Shown piece after piece: positions 17,545 through 26,886 of a stretch of 64,000 nt of DNA (position 1 is its first letter; each line of letters begins with the position of its first letter). The translations under genes and the position numbers were made by a program. Under the pieces are notes generated by a model. It saw nothing but the letters and a program-made list of their open reading frames with translations, made no database searches and was not told the origin of the DNA. Origin of the DNA: CAISIP01 sp038326025 (lineage in GTDB: Bacteria; Pseudomonadota; Gammaproteobacteria; Burkholderiales; Burkholderiaceae_C); the NCBI GenBank assembly GCA_038326025.1, contig JBBQJP010000014.1:1-64000 (forward strand). Reading direction: 5' to 3'.

Positions 17545-18081
17545 ATGGCCAGCAAGAGCGTCCTGAACGAATCGATTGAAATCAACCGCGCGATCGCCCT
17601 GATCAATCTCGGCGCCAGGCTGCAGGTGCTCGAGAGCGAAACCAGTCTGTCTTACGAACGGCTGCTGCGGCTCTATAAGGAAGTAGCCGGCCGCTCGCCA
17701 TCCAAGGGACAGTTGCCGTTCTCGACCGACTGGTTTCTGACATGGCAACCCAATATCCACGCCTCGCTGTTTCTCAATACCTACGAATACCTGTGCAAGG
17801 TGAGCGCACTGGACGATATCGACGCAGTGATGAAGGCGTACAAACTATATAGCGAGCAGATCGCCTGCTGCGATGTCGAGCCACTGCTGTCGATCACCCG
17901 CGCCTGGCGCCTGGTCAAGTTCGTCAACAACCAGATGCTCACCATGACCCCGTGCTCGCGTTGTGGTGGCCATTTCGTCACCGAGCCGTACGAGAACAAG
18001 CGCCACTTCATCTGCGGGTTGTGCGAACCACCGGCGCGCGCCGGCAAAAGTGCGGCGGTGGGCGGTATCCTGCTGCACTGA
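17545..18081 (+). CDS. flhC: Flagellar master regulator subunit FlhC
   Basis: FlhC is the DNA-binding, zinc-containing partner of FlhD. The start MASKSVLNESIEINRAI gives 178 residues. Four cysteines form the zinc site, two in the CSRCGGHF pair and two in the later ICGLC. The string GQLPFSTDWFLTWQPNIHAS is typical of the family. It is slightly shorter than enteric FlhC at the C-terminus. An upstream in-frame extension runs back into flhD and is not used. Confidence 0.96.
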   Translation: MASKSVLNESIEINRAIALINLGARLQVLESETSLSYERLLRLYKEVAGRSPSKGQLPFSTDWFLTWQPNIHASLFLNTYEYLCKVSALDDIDAVMKAYKLYSEQIACCDVEPLLSITRAWRLVKFVNNQMLTMTPCSRCGGHFVTEPYENKRHFICGLCEPPARAGKSAAVGGILLH

Positions 18082-18122
18082 ACACGCAAGGTTTGCGTGC
18101 GCATGCCGGGTCAAACCGGCAT

Positions 18123-18147
18123 AAAGGGGGCCATTCAGGCCCCTTTT
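18123..18147 (+). terminator. Terminator after flhDC
   Basis: AAAGGGGGCC and GGCCCCTTTT form a stem with a single bulged G, followed by a short T-rich run. Two shorter hairpins (CGCAA/TTGCG and ATGCCGG/CCGGCAT) come directly before it. The three together separate flhDC from motAB. Confidence 0.8.
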
Positions 18148-18242
18148 CGACTTTTGGGATACCGGCAAGTTCATAGAATGGTTCATCACAACCGAGCCGA
18201 CGGCAATCTGTCGGCGATGCCCTTAGCACCTACCCCGCACAC

Positions 18243-19103
18243 ATGTTAGTAATCATCGGCTACGTCGTCGCCATGGGGTGCATCTTTGGGGTGTACATCT
18301 TCCACGGCGGCAACATCCAGGTCATCCTGACCGCCCTTCCGTTCGAGTTGATTACCATTCTGGGTGCGGCCATGGGCGCATTCGTGGTCAATAACCAGCC
18401 AAAGGTGCTCAAGGCCACGATTGCGCTGATTCCGCAGGCGCTCAAAAGCTCCAAGTACACCAAGGACCGCTACCTGGAGCTGATGGCACTGCTATACGAC
18501 ATCCTGCAGAAAGCCCGCAAGGAAGGGTTGATGGCCATCGAGAAGGACGTCGAGACCCCGCATGAGTCGGAGCTCTTCAACAAATACCCGACCGTGGGCG
18601 GCGACCACCATGTGGTCGAGTTCATGACCGACTATTTGCGCATGATGGTCTCCGGCAACCTCAATGCCCATGAGATCGAATCGTTGATGGACAGCGAAAT
18701 CGACACCCACCACCAGGAGGCGCATGCGCCGATCGCAGCCATTGCGCGCCTGGCCGGAGGCCTGCCGGCCTTCGGCATCGTGGCGGCGGTGCTCGGCGTG
18801 GTCAACACCATGGGCTCGGTTGGACAACCGCCAGCCGTGCTGGGTGGCATGATCGCATCGGCGCTGGTGGGTACCTTTCTGGGCATCTTGCTGGCGTACG
18901 CAGTGGTTGAACCACTGGGCGGCCTGCTGGAGCAGAAAGCCGAAGATGCGGGCAAGGAATTGCAATGCATCAAGACCACGCTGCTGGCCAGCATGCAGGG
19001 CTATAACCCCGCCACTGCCATCGAGTTCGGCCGCAAGGTCCTGTTCTCTAGCGAGCGACCCAGCTTTGCCGAGCTCGAAGCCCACGTGCGTGGCAAGAAA
19101 TAA
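18243..19103 (+). CDS. motA: Flagellar stator protein MotA
   Basis: MotA is the proton-channel stator subunit that pushes on FliG. The 286-residue product has four transmembrane segments (about residues 1-20, 30-52, 170-195 and 200-222) and a large cytoplasmic loop. The loop carries the charged region ARKEGLMAIEKDVE. The conserved HAPIAAIARLAGGLPAFGIV precedes helix three. It is followed by motB after 24 bases. The 161 bases upstream are mostly terminator; I could not assign its promoter. Confidence 0.97.
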   Translation: MLVIIGYVVAMGCIFGVYIFHGGNIQVILTALPFELITILGAAMGAFVVNNQPKVLKATIALIPQALKSSKYTKDRYLELMALLYDILQKARKEGLMAIEKDVETPHESELFNKYPTVGGDHHVVEFMTDYLRMMVSGNLNAHEIESLMDSEIDTHHQEAHAPIAAIARLAGGLPAFGIVAAVLGVVNTMGSVGQPPAVLGGMIASALVGTFLGILLAYAVVEPLGGLLEQKAEDAGKELQCIKTTLLASMQGYNPATAIEFGRKVLFSSERPSFAELEAHVRGKK

Positions 19104-19127
19104 TCGGTCCGCGAATCTGTAAGCGCC

Positions 19128-20066
19128 ATGGCAACCGACGCCAAGAAACTCCAGCCGATCATCATCAAGAGGATCAAGAAGAAGGGCCATGCGGTGCATG
19201 GCGGCGCCTGGAAGATCGCCTACGCGGACTTCGTGACCGCGATGATGGCGTTCTTTCTGCTGATGTGGCTGCTCGGCTCCACCAGCGAAGGCGACAAAAG
19301 GGGCTTGTCCGACTACTTTGCCTCGCCACTGAAGGTATCCATGATGGGAGGGTCGGGGGCCGGCGCCAGCAGCAGCGTGATTCAAGGTGGTGGTGCCGAC
19401 CTGACCAAGGATGTCGGCCAGAATGCAAGGGGCGACCCGAACGACCCGATTGCACGCAAGGCCGCGTCCGATGCGGCGCGCGCCGAACTCGCCAAACAGG
19501 ACAATCGCAAACTCGCGGTTTTGCGCGACAAGATCAGTACGCTGATCGCCAACACCCCCAAACTGGCGGAATTCAAGGCGCAGATCCGGCTTGAGATCAC
19601 ACCCGATGGCCTGCAGATCCAGATCGTCGACGACCAGAGTCGGCCGATGTTCGATGTCGGCAGCGCGCTGGTCAAGGTCTACATCCGCGACATCCTGCGC
19701 GAGATCGGCAATGCGCTCAACGGTGTCGAGAACAAGATCAGCCTGGACGGCCACACCGACGCCAGCCCTTACGGCAGTGGAGAGCGCGGCTACAGCAACT
19801 GGGAGTTGTCGTCCGATCGCGCCAATGCATCGCGCCGCGAACTGGTTTCCGCCGGCATGCCCGATGACAAACTGGCGCGGGTCACCGGCATGGCGTCGAG
19901 CAATCTGCTCGAGCCGCAAAACCCGCTGAGTCCGGTGAATCGGCGCATCAGCATCCTGGTGATGACACGCGAAGCCGAAGAGCGGCTGCTGGGCCGCACC
20001 CGGACACCTGTCGAGCAGCAGGCTGCGGCGCCCGCGCCCGTTGCCAGTGCCTCCGTGCGTCGCTGA
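19128..20066 (+). CDS. motB: Flagellar stator protein MotB
   Basis: MotB anchors the stator to peptidoglycan and carries the proton-binding aspartate. The 312-residue product has a basic N-terminus and one transmembrane helix with the channel Asp34 in AYADFVTAMMAFFLLMWLLG. The plug segment is followed by an OmpA-like peptidoglycan-binding domain (about residues 165-290) with LDGHTDASPYG and LSSDRANASRRELVSAGM. The last 25 residues or so are Ala/Pro/Arg-rich. Confidence 0.97.
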   Translation: MATDAKKLQPIIIKRIKKKGHAVHGGAWKIAYADFVTAMMAFFLLMWLLGSTSEGDKRGLSDYFASPLKVSMMGGSGAGASSSVIQGGGADLTKDVGQNARGDPNDPIARKAASDAARAELAKQDNRKLAVLRDKISTLIANTPKLAEFKAQIRLEITPDGLQIQIVDDQSRPMFDVGSALVKVYIRDILREIGNALNGVENKISLDGHTDASPYGSGERGYSNWELSSDRANASRRELVSAGMPDDKLARVTGMASSNLLEPQNPLSPVNRRISILVMTREAEERLLGRTRTPVEQQAAAPAPVASASVRR

Positions 20067-20124
20067 TCGCGCCGCTCAGGCGGTATGGTGATAATCGGGT
20101 CCGTGAACAACGGATCTTTCCTCC

Positions 20125-20517
20125 ATGGCCAATGAGCTGCGTTTCCTGGTTGTCGACGATTTCTCGACCATGCGCCGGATCGTGTGCAATCTGCTCAAAG
20201 AGAGCGGCTTCACCGAGATGGAGGAAGCCGAGGACGGCAAATCCGCGTTGACCAAGTTGCGCAGCGGCAAATTCGACTTCGTCGTGTGCGACATCAACAT
20301 GCCCAACGTCAACGGGCTGGAATTCCTGGCCGAAGCCAAGAAGGATGCTGCCCTCATGCACATTCCGATCCTGATGGTGACCGCCGAGGCGCGCAAGGAA
20401 GACATCCTGCTGGCCGCGCAACTCGGCGCCGCGGGTTATGTGGTCAAACCGTTCACCAAGGCCATCCTCGAGGACAAGGTGATCTACATCCTCAAGAAGC
20501 TGGGCCTGCAGCACTAA
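20125..20517 (+). CDS. cheY: Chemotaxis response regulator CheY
   Basis: CheY is the phosphorylated regulator that binds FliM and changes rotation. The 130-residue single receiver domain keeps every key residue: the acidic pair D11-D12, phospho-acceptor D56 in VVCDINMPN, T86, Y105 and K108. It stands alone between motB and flhB. No cheA, cheW, cheR, cheB, cheD or cheZ is in this window, so its kinase must be encoded elsewhere. The 166 bases after it, up to flhB, hold only weak GC-rich inverted repeats. Confidence 0.93.
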   Translation: MANELRFLVVDDFSTMRRIVCNLLKESGFTEMEEAEDGKSALTKLRSGKFDFVVCDINMPNVNGLEFLAEAKKDAALMHIPILMVTAEARKEDILLAAQLGAAGYVVKPFTKAILEDKVIYILKKLGLQH

Positions 20518-20683
20518 TCGGGTTCGCGCCCTGGCGCTGCGCGCGCCACAAAAATAACAACTGGCCCCTTTGGGGTCGCATGGCTGCGGTCCGGGGTGAA
20601 GTGGCGGGTCATCCGCCGCCTTATCAGGCTTTAGTTTGCGCGCGCGCTGATGACAATCGTGGAAACCCTCACCCCCCCACGCC

Positions 20684-21835
20684 ATGGAATCGAGCAGCCA
20701 GGACAAGAACCTACCGGCGACCGAGCGCAAGCTCCAGAAGGCCATCGACGATGGCCAGGTCACCCGTTCGCGTGACCTAAGCCATCTCGCGGTACTGGGC
20801 GTAGGCGCGCTGATGATGATGGTACTTGCGCCGACGCTGTTTGAACGACTGCAACTGCATGTGGCGCGCCAGATGTCGTTCGACGCAGCCACCCTGCGCG
20901 CGCCCGGCGCCATGCTCGACCGGCTGCAGGATATGGCGGTATGGGGTGTGATCGCGGCCGGCACGTTTGCCAGCGTCATCATCGTCGCCGTCATCGTCAG
21001 CAACATCGCTGTCGGTGGCTGGGTCAACTCGTCCAAGCCGCTGGTGCCGGACATCAGCCGCATCAACCCGCTCAAAGGCTTCGGCCGCCTGTTCACCAAG
21101 GACAAGCTCGCCGATGTCGGCAAGATCCTGGTGATCGTCATCGTGTTGTCGATCATTGGCGTCGTCTACCTGAGCATGACGATACAGCCGGTGGCCTCGT
21201 TGATCATGTTGCCGTCCATGGCCGCACTGAAATATGCCGCCGACTGGCTCACGACGGGCGTGGGCCTGATGCTGGTGCTGATGCTGATCGTGGCCGCCAT
21301 CGACGTGCCGCTGCAAAAAATCCTGCACAAGTCGCGTCTCAAGATGTCGCACCAGGAGTACAAGCAGGAACACAAGGAATCCGACGGCAACCCGCATGTC
21401 AAAGGGCGTTTGCGCCAGCGCCAGCGCGAGTTGTCGCAAAGTGGCAGTGTCTCGGCCGTACCCAAGGCCGACTTCATCGTCATGAACCCCACCCACTTTG
21501 CCGTGGCGATTCGCTACGACGAGAAAACCATGGCCGCACCCCAGGTCATCTCCAAGGGCGCCGATCTGCTGGCGATGCGCATCCGCGATCTGGCGCGCAG
21601 CCACTCGATTCCAGTGTTGCAGTCGCCGATGCTGGCGCGCGCCCTGTACGCCAACGCCGAAATTGGCCAGGATATTCCCTCGAGCCTGTACACCGCGGTG
21701 GCGCAGGTGCTGGCTTACGTTTACCGGCTCAAGGCCGCGCTGCGCGGCGAGGCACCCATGCCGGGTGACCCACCCGAACCCGACGTTCCGGTCGAACTTG
21801 ACCCGCAATCGCGCACAGCGCAAAGGGCACCATGA
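20684..21835 (+). CDS. flhB: Flagellar export apparatus switch protein FlhB
   Basis: FlhB is the export-gate protein whose self-cleavage switches substrate specificity from hook to filament. The 383-residue product has four transmembrane segments in the first 215 residues. A cytoplasmic domain carries the autocleavage motif NPTH at residues 268-271. An acidic/Pro-rich tail follows. It overlaps flhA by four bases (ATGA), so the two are translationally coupled. Confidence 0.97.
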   Translation: MESSSQDKNLPATERKLQKAIDDGQVTRSRDLSHLAVLGVGALMMMVLAPTLFERLQLHVARQMSFDAATLRAPGAMLDRLQDMAVWGVIAAGTFASVIIVAVIVSNIAVGGWVNSSKPLVPDISRINPLKGFGRLFTKDKLADVGKILVIVIVLSIIGVVYLSMTIQPVASLIMLPSMAALKYAADWLTTGVGLMLVLMLIVAAIDVPLQKILHKSRLKMSHQEYKQEHKESDGNPHVKGRLRQRQRELSQSGSVSAVPKADFIVMNPTHFAVAIRYDEKTMAAPQVISKGADLLAMRIRDLARSHSIPVLQSPMLARALYANAEIGQDIPSSLYTAVAQVLAYVYRLKAALRGEAPMPGDPPEPDVPVELDPQSRTAQRAP

Positions 21836-23916
21836 ACCCGATGATCAAGAACCTGCAGGCGCTGCTGGGTCCGTACGCGAACTTTGTCAAGGGCGCGGCC
21901 GCGCCTGCCCTGGTGATCGCGGTGCTGGCCATGATGGTGCTGCCGCTCCCGCCGGGCTTGCTCGACGTGTTCTTCACGATCAACATCGCGATCGCGCTGA
22001 TGGTGATGATGGTTGCGGCCTACATGCTGCGCCCGCTCGACTTCGCTGCCTTCCCGGCCGTGTTGCTGCTGACCACATTGATGCGCCTGTCACTCAACGT
22101 GGCGTCGACCCGCGTCGTGTTGATGGAAGGTCACACCGGCCCCGGCGCTGCGGGCGCAGTGATCGAGGCATTCGGCCACTTCCTGATCGGTGGCAATTTC
22201 GCAGTCGGCCTGATCGTGTTCCTGATTCTGGTGGTGATCAACTTCGTCGTCATTACCAAGGGCGCCGAGCGCATCGCCGAGGTGTCAGCCCGTTTTGCGC
22301 TCGACGCCATGCCCGGCAAGCAGATGGCGGTGGACGCTGACCTCAATGCCGGCACCATCGACGAGAAGGAAGCCAAACGCCGGCGCGCCGAAGTCTCTGA
22401 AGAGGCCGACTTCTATGGCTCGATGGACGGTGCATCGAAGTTCGTGCGCGGTGATGCGGTTGCCGGCATCCTGATCCTGCTGATCAACATCCTGGGCGGC
22501 TTCATGATCGGCGTGTTGCAGCACGGCTTGAGCGCCGGGCAAGCCGCCGACACCTATATCCTGCTGGCCGTCGGTGACGCGCTGGTGGCGCAGATTCCGG
22601 GCCTGCTGATTTCGGTCGCCGCAGCGATGGTGGTCTCGCGCGTGGGCAAGGAACACGACCTGGGTCGCCAGATCGCGGGTCAGATGTTCGTGTCGCCGAA
22701 AGTGCTGGGCATTGCAGCTGCCATCCTGATCGTGCTGGGTCTCATTCCCGGCATGCCGCATCTGGTGTTCCTGTCGGTGGGCGGGGTGCTGGCCTACATC
22801 TCCTGGGTGCTGGCGCACCGGGTGGCACCACCCGAACCCGAAGTGGCAAGCGAAGCGGCGCCGGTCAACGATGGCGAGGCCAGCTGGGACGACCTGCAGC
22901 CGGTCGATCAGCTGGGTCTGGAGCTGGGTTACCGGCTGATTGCGCTGGTCGACAAGTCGCGTCAGGGTGATCTGCTCAATCGCATCAAAGGCGTGCGCAA
23001 GAAGTTTGCCCAGGAGGTGGGGTTCCTGCCGCCGGCCGTGCACGTACGCGACAACCTGGAACTCAAGCCTAGTGGCTACAGCATCACGCTGCGCGGCGTG
23101 ATCGTAGGCGATGGCGAAGCCTTCCCCGGCATGTACCTGGCCATCAACCCGGGCGGCATCACGACACCGCTGATAGGTACCGCCACCACCGACCCCGCTT
23201 TTGGTCTGCCAGCACACTGGATCGACGAACGCCAGAAGGAAGCAGCGCAAATGGCCGGGTTTACGGTTGTTGATTCCGAGACCGTGATGGCCACACATTT
23301 GTCACACTTGATGCAGGTGCAGGCCTCGCGTTTGCTCAGCCGCACCGAAACCCAGCAACTGGTCGACCATGTCGCCAAACTGGCTCCCAAACTGATAGAG
23401 GAAGTGGTTCCGAAAATGGTGTCCATCGCCGTGTTCCAGAAAGTCCTGCAGCTGCTGCTCGACGAGTCGGTGCACATCCGCGACATCCGCACCATCGTCG
23501 AGTCGCTGGCCGAACACGCCGTCAACACCACCGACCCGGCAGAACTGGCCAAGAAAATCAGGATTGCACTGTCGCCGGCCATCGTGCAGCAGATCTACGG
23601 CCCGTCCCGCGAGCTCCACGTGATCGCCATCGACCCGCCACTTGAGCGTTTGCTGGTGCAGGCCCTCGGTGGTACGTCCGGACCGGCGCTTGACCCCGGT
23701 GTGGCCGACATGTTCACGCGCCATGCCGCCGAAGTGGCACTCAAGCAGGAAGAAAGCGGCATACCCGCATGCCTGCTGGTGCCCGACCCGATCCGCAGCG
23801 CGATCGCACGCCTGGTGCGCCGCGTCGCGCCGCGCCTGCAAGTGCTGGCGCACAGTGAAATTCCCGAGACCCACACGATCCGAATCGGACCCATCCTACG
23901 AGGTGCTGCACCATGA
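21832..23916 (+). CDS. flhA: Flagellar export gate protein FlhA
   Basis: FlhA forms the nonameric ring that docks substrates and chaperones below the gate. The 694-residue product has about eight membrane segments in the first 330 residues. The FHIPEP-family signature is in RPLDFAAFPAVLLLTTLMRL and SLNVASTRVVL. The C-terminal half is the cytoplasmic docking domain. It overlaps flhB and flhF by four bases on each side. Confidence 0.97.
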   Translation: MNPMIKNLQALLGPYANFVKGAAAPALVIAVLAMMVLPLPPGLLDVFFTINIAIALMVMMVAAYMLRPLDFAAFPAVLLLTTLMRLSLNVASTRVVLMEGHTGPGAAGAVIEAFGHFLIGGNFAVGLIVFLILVVINFVVITKGAERIAEVSARFALDAMPGKQMAVDADLNAGTIDEKEAKRRRAEVSEEADFYGSMDGASKFVRGDAVAGILILLINILGGFMIGVLQHGLSAGQAADTYILLAVGDALVAQIPGLLISVAAAMVVSRVGKEHDLGRQIAGQMFVSPKVLGIAAAILIVLGLIPGMPHLVFLSVGGVLAYISWVLAHRVAPPEPEVASEAAPVNDGEASWDDLQPVDQLGLELGYRLIALVDKSRQGDLLNRIKGVRKKFAQEVGFLPPAVHVRDNLELKPSGYSITLRGVIVGDGEAFPGMYLAINPGGITTPLIGTATTDPAFGLPAHWIDERQKEAAQMAGFTVVDSETVMATHLSHLMQVQASRLLSRTETQQLVDHVAKLAPKLIEEVVPKMVSIAVFQKVLQLLLDESVHIRDIRTIVESLAEHAVNTTDPAELAKKIRIALSPAIVQQIYGPSRELHVIAIDPPLERLLVQALGGTSGPALDPGVADMFTRHAAEVALKQEESGIPACLLVPDPIRSAIARLVRRVAPRLQVLAHSEIPETHTIRIGPILRGAAP

Positions 23917-25379
23917 ACATCCAACGATTTACCGGCGCCACATCGCGCGAGGCCCTGGCCAAGGCGCGCCACGCCTTTGGCGAAGGCACCCTGATCCTGT
24001 CCAACCGCCAGACATCCCTTGGCGTCGAGGTGATGGCCACGGCTGAAGACAGCCTGGCCGCGCTGGACGTGCGTGCCAGTGCGCCGGCCGCACCCCGGCC
24101 CGTGCCCGTTGCCGCCGCACCGGCGCGCGCGCCTGTGCCGGAACCGGTGGCGATCGCCCGTGCACTGCCGGAATCGCACCAGCAGGTGGCGCAGGACACG
24201 GCACAGTTGGCAATGAGCACTTTGTCTTTCCAGGACTATGTGCGCGAACGCATGTTGCGCAGGCGCCAGACCGAAACGCCGGTGGATGCGCAAGAGCTGG
24301 GCCTGAGTCCGGTCCAACCAGCGGCCGAGCCGACACCGGTGCCGCGCGCACGCTCGCGCAGCGTTGCACCCACCGTACAGCGGCCGACGCCACCGCCTGC
24401 TCCGTCCAGAGGCACGGTGCCCGGCGTCGGGGCACGCAGCATCGCCGATGAACTGCAATCCATGCGCGATCTGATCGAGGATCGGTTCAACACCTTCGCC
24501 TGGCTTGGCCAGACACGCCAGAATCCGATCCAATCCAACCTGATGCTCAAGCTGGTGCGCGCCGGATACTCCCCGACGCTGGCACGTGCCATCCTCGAGC
24601 GCATGCCCGAGGCACTCAGCGCAGCAGAATCCATGCAATGGATGATCGAGGCCATTCGCCGCAATATCCATACCGACGAAGACCAGCCAGCGATATACCA
24701 GGAAGGCGGCGTCTACGCCCTGGTCGGCGCGACCGGCGTAGGTAAAACCACCACGGCAGCCAAGCTGGCGGGGCTGTGTGCCGAGGCCCAAGGTGCATCG
24801 AGCGTGGGACTGATCACGCTCGATACGCAACGCGTCGGCGCGCATGCGCAATTGCGCGAACACGCACGCGGCCTGGGTCTGGTGGCCCACCTGGCGCATG
24901 ACCGGGCAGCCCTGCAAGATCTGCTCGGACTGTTTTCGGCCAAGAAGATGGTCCTGATCGACACCACCGGATTGGCGCCACGCGATCCGCGCAAGAACGA
25001 CTCGCTCGACGTGCTGGCGCTACCCGGCGTACGCCGCTTGCTGGTGCTCAATGCCGGTGCGCAGGGCGACACGCTGGACGAGGTGGTGGGCGCCTTCAAG
25101 TTGGGTGAAGCCCAGCCAACGGTTTTGTCGAAGATCGACGAGGCGGTCAAGCTCGGCCCGGCCCTGGATGTGGCAATTCGCCACCAACTGGTGCTGCGTG
25201 GCGTGGCCAACGGCCAGAAAGTACCGCAGGACTGGGGCGATGCCGACGCCGGCGAGCTGGTCCGTCAGTCCATGCGCACCAGCACTCCATCGGCATTCGA
25301 TCCGCGTGCGGCCGACCTGGGATTCCTGTTCATCGCACCCGAACAAGGCAGCAGCGGAGCGTCCCACGCCCACGCCTGA
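23913..25379 (+). CDS. flhF: SRP-type GTPase FlhF
   Basis: FlhF is a signal-recognition-particle-like GTPase that sets the site and number of flagella. The 488-residue product has an N-terminal basic/Pro-Ala-rich B domain (to about residue 170), a helical N domain and the G domain. The G1 loop GATGVGKTTTAAK begins at about residue 272. DTQRVGAHAQLREHARGLGL and IDTTGLAPRD follow. Family members are usually followed by flhG (fleN), a MinD-type partner; here fliA comes next instead. Confidence 0.95.
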   Translation: MNIQRFTGATSREALAKARHAFGEGTLILSNRQTSLGVEVMATAEDSLAALDVRASAPAAPRPVPVAAAPARAPVPEPVAIARALPESHQQVAQDTAQLAMSTLSFQDYVRERMLRRRQTETPVDAQELGLSPVQPAAEPTPVPRARSRSVAPTVQRPTPPPAPSRGTVPGVGARSIADELQSMRDLIEDRFNTFAWLGQTRQNPIQSNLMLKLVRAGYSPTLARAILERMPEALSAAESMQWMIEAIRRNIHTDEDQPAIYQEGGVYALVGATGVGKTTTAAKLAGLCAEAQGASSVGLITLDTQRVGAHAQLREHARGLGLVAHLAHDRAALQDLLGLFSAKKMVLIDTTGLAPRDPRKNDSLDVLALPGVRRLLVLNAGAQGDTLDEVVGAFKLGEAQPTVLSKIDEAVKLGPALDVAIRHQLVLRGVANGQKVPQDWGDADAGELVRQSMRTSTPSAFDPRAADLGFLFIAPEQGSSGASHAHA

Positions 25380-25498
25380 TGTACAGATCCGTGATGAGCC
25401 ACCTACGATTCACCCGATGACAGGAATCCGACTTGCGCTACCATGAGCCCACATCCAGTTTCCGGCCTGCTCCGGCAGCGCCATCCGGGGAGTTATTG

Positions 25499-26218
25499 AT
25501 GTATACCGCCAAGGGCCAGCTTGACCGCAACGCCCTGATCCGACAGTACCAACCGCTGGTGCGCAAGCTGGCGCACCACATGATGGCGAAGTTGCCCGCC
25601 AGCGTTCAGGTGGACGATCTGATCCAGGTCGGCCTGATTGGTCTGTCAGAGGCGTTGACACGTTACGAGGCCACCCAGGGCGTGCAGTTCGAGACCTTTG
25701 CGACCCAGCGTATCCGCGGCGCCATGCTCGATGAATTGCGCGAGAACGACTGGATGTCGCGCGGCTCGCGCAAGAGTCAGAAAGACATCGAACAGGCGCT
25801 GCGCAAACTCGAACATCAACTCGGCCGCAGTCCGCTTGAATCCGAGATCGCGCAGGAACTGGGCATGACCCTGACCGACTACCAGAGCTTGCTCGGCAAG
25901 GTGCGCGGCACCCAGCTGGTGTATCTGGAAGACATGTCGCGCGGATCGGACAGCGACGAAGGATTCCTCGAGCACCATGATGTAGCCGACGACGCAGGCG
26001 ACCCGATGGAGGCGCTGCGCGATCAACGGCTGCGCGAATCACTGGTCGCTGCGATCAAGAACCTGCCCGAACGCGAGCAGTTCGTCATGAGCATGTACTA
26101 CGAGCAGGACATGAACCTCAAGGAGATCGCCCTTGTGCTGGGAGTGACCGAATCGCGTGTATGCCAGTTGCACAGCCAGTCGATTGCGCGCCTGCGGGCC
26201 AAGATGCGGGCGCACTGA
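25499..26218 (+). CDS. fliA: RNA polymerase sigma factor FliA (sigma-28)
   Basis: FliA directs transcription of late flagellar genes and is held inactive by FlgM until the hook is complete. The start MYTAKGQLDRNALI is the usual FliA N-terminus and gives 239 residues; an upstream in-frame ATG is less likely. Region 2 contains DDLIQVGLIGLSEALTRYE and FETFATQRIRGAMLDELREN. Region 4 contains NLKEIALVLGVTESRVCQLH. The 119 bases after flhF show no trace of flhG. Confidence 0.96.
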   Translation: MYTAKGQLDRNALIRQYQPLVRKLAHHMMAKLPASVQVDDLIQVGLIGLSEALTRYEATQGVQFETFATQRIRGAMLDELRENDWMSRGSRKSQKDIEQALRKLEHQLGRSPLESEIAQELGMTLTDYQSLLGKVRGTQLVYLEDMSRGSDSDEGFLEHHDVADDAGDPMEALRDQRLRESLVAAIKNLPEREQFVMSMYYEQDMNLKEIALVLGVTESRVCQLHSQSIARLRAKMRAH

Positions 26219-26319
26219 CAGAAAGCTGCCTGGCGGGCCGGCGGTGCGATGCCGCGCTCGTGCGATTCCGTTACCCCTGCGGGCTAACGGCAAGGCTACC
26301 AGCCGAATTCAGGGAAAGT

Positions 26320-26450
26320 TGGTGTGCCAGCGCAACAACTGCTGCGCTTGTTCAATGCTCTGGCAAACCAGGTGGACAGCCAACTGCAGACAAAGTGTGG
26401 GGAGCCAGAGCAAAAATCGCTGCGCGATTTGTGGGTCTGGCACACCAGGT
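26320..26450. repeat. Three copies of a CTGGCAMACCAGGT motif between fliA and flgN
   Basis: The convergent 233-base gap holds CTGGCAAACCAGGT (26360-26373) and CTGGCACACCAGGT (26437-26450) in direct orientation, and an inverted CTGGCACACCA (26320-26330). The outer pair forms an 11-base perfect inverted repeat. Inside it, GCTCTGGC and GCCAGAGC (26357-26364 and 26404-26411) form a second. The whole can fold into a branched hairpin. Its function is unknown. Confidence 0.6.
26412..26430 (-). terminator. Terminator of the flgM-flgN transcript
   Basis: On the minus strand a perfect 7-base stem, AAATCGC/GCGATTT with a 3-base loop, runs into TTGC to give five consecutive Ts. It lies about 20 bases after the flgN stop. 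The stem is short and AT-rich, so strength is uncertain. Confidence 0.55.
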
Positions 26451-26451
26451 A

Positions 26452-26841
26452 TCAGAAGGTCCGGAAAACTGCCGCCTTGCCTGCGCCTGCACGTGCGTAG
26501 CGAGAAAGTGCGCCGGAATAGGTGTTGGACCGGGTCTCGGGAACCAGCGACTGCAGTGACTGCTCGACCGCCGCGGAACGTCGCAACAGGGCTTCGCGTT
26601 GCATGGCGATGTCGCGTGCCACACGTATCAGACGTTCACGCAAGGGCTCGGCCATGTGGGAGAGGCCATCCACACCGCGCAAGACCAGCGCCAGAGCGTG
26701 GGCGCTGTCGTGCAGATCCCGCGTGGCCGCATGCAGCAGTTGGGGAATACCTTGCACCAGCGCGTGACCTGTTGCCGCAACACTTTGCTCGGCCTGGCTG
26801 AGTGCCTCCTGGATATCGGGATGCAGGGTAATGAAGGGCAT
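26452..26841 (-). CDS. flgN: Probable flagellar export chaperone FlgN
   Basis: FlgN is the chaperone for the hook-filament junction proteins FlgK and FlgL. The 129-residue product is largely helical, with LRGVDGLSHMAEPLRERL and LLRRSAAVEQSLQSLVPE. A Gly/Ala-rich tail includes TYSGALSRYARAGAGKAA, the part that binds FlgK and FlgL in the family. Sequence identity in this family is low; the call rests mainly on position directly after flgM. Confidence 0.72.
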   Translation of the reverse strand: MPFITLHPDIQEALSQAEQSVAATGHALVQGIPQLLHAATRDLHDSAHALALVLRGVDGLSHMAEPLRERLIRVARDIAMQREALLRRSAAVEQSLQSLVPETRSNTYSGALSRYARAGAGKAAVFRTF

Positions 26842-26886
26842 ATGGCGGCTTTCCGTTAGTGACTAAACAGACGGTGCCGCCTGCGG

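Noticed and set aside
18492..19919. A 475-codon open frame opposite motA and motB
   Set aside because: The sense strand encodes clear MotA and MotB; the antisense translation shows no domain and no ribosome-binding site of note.
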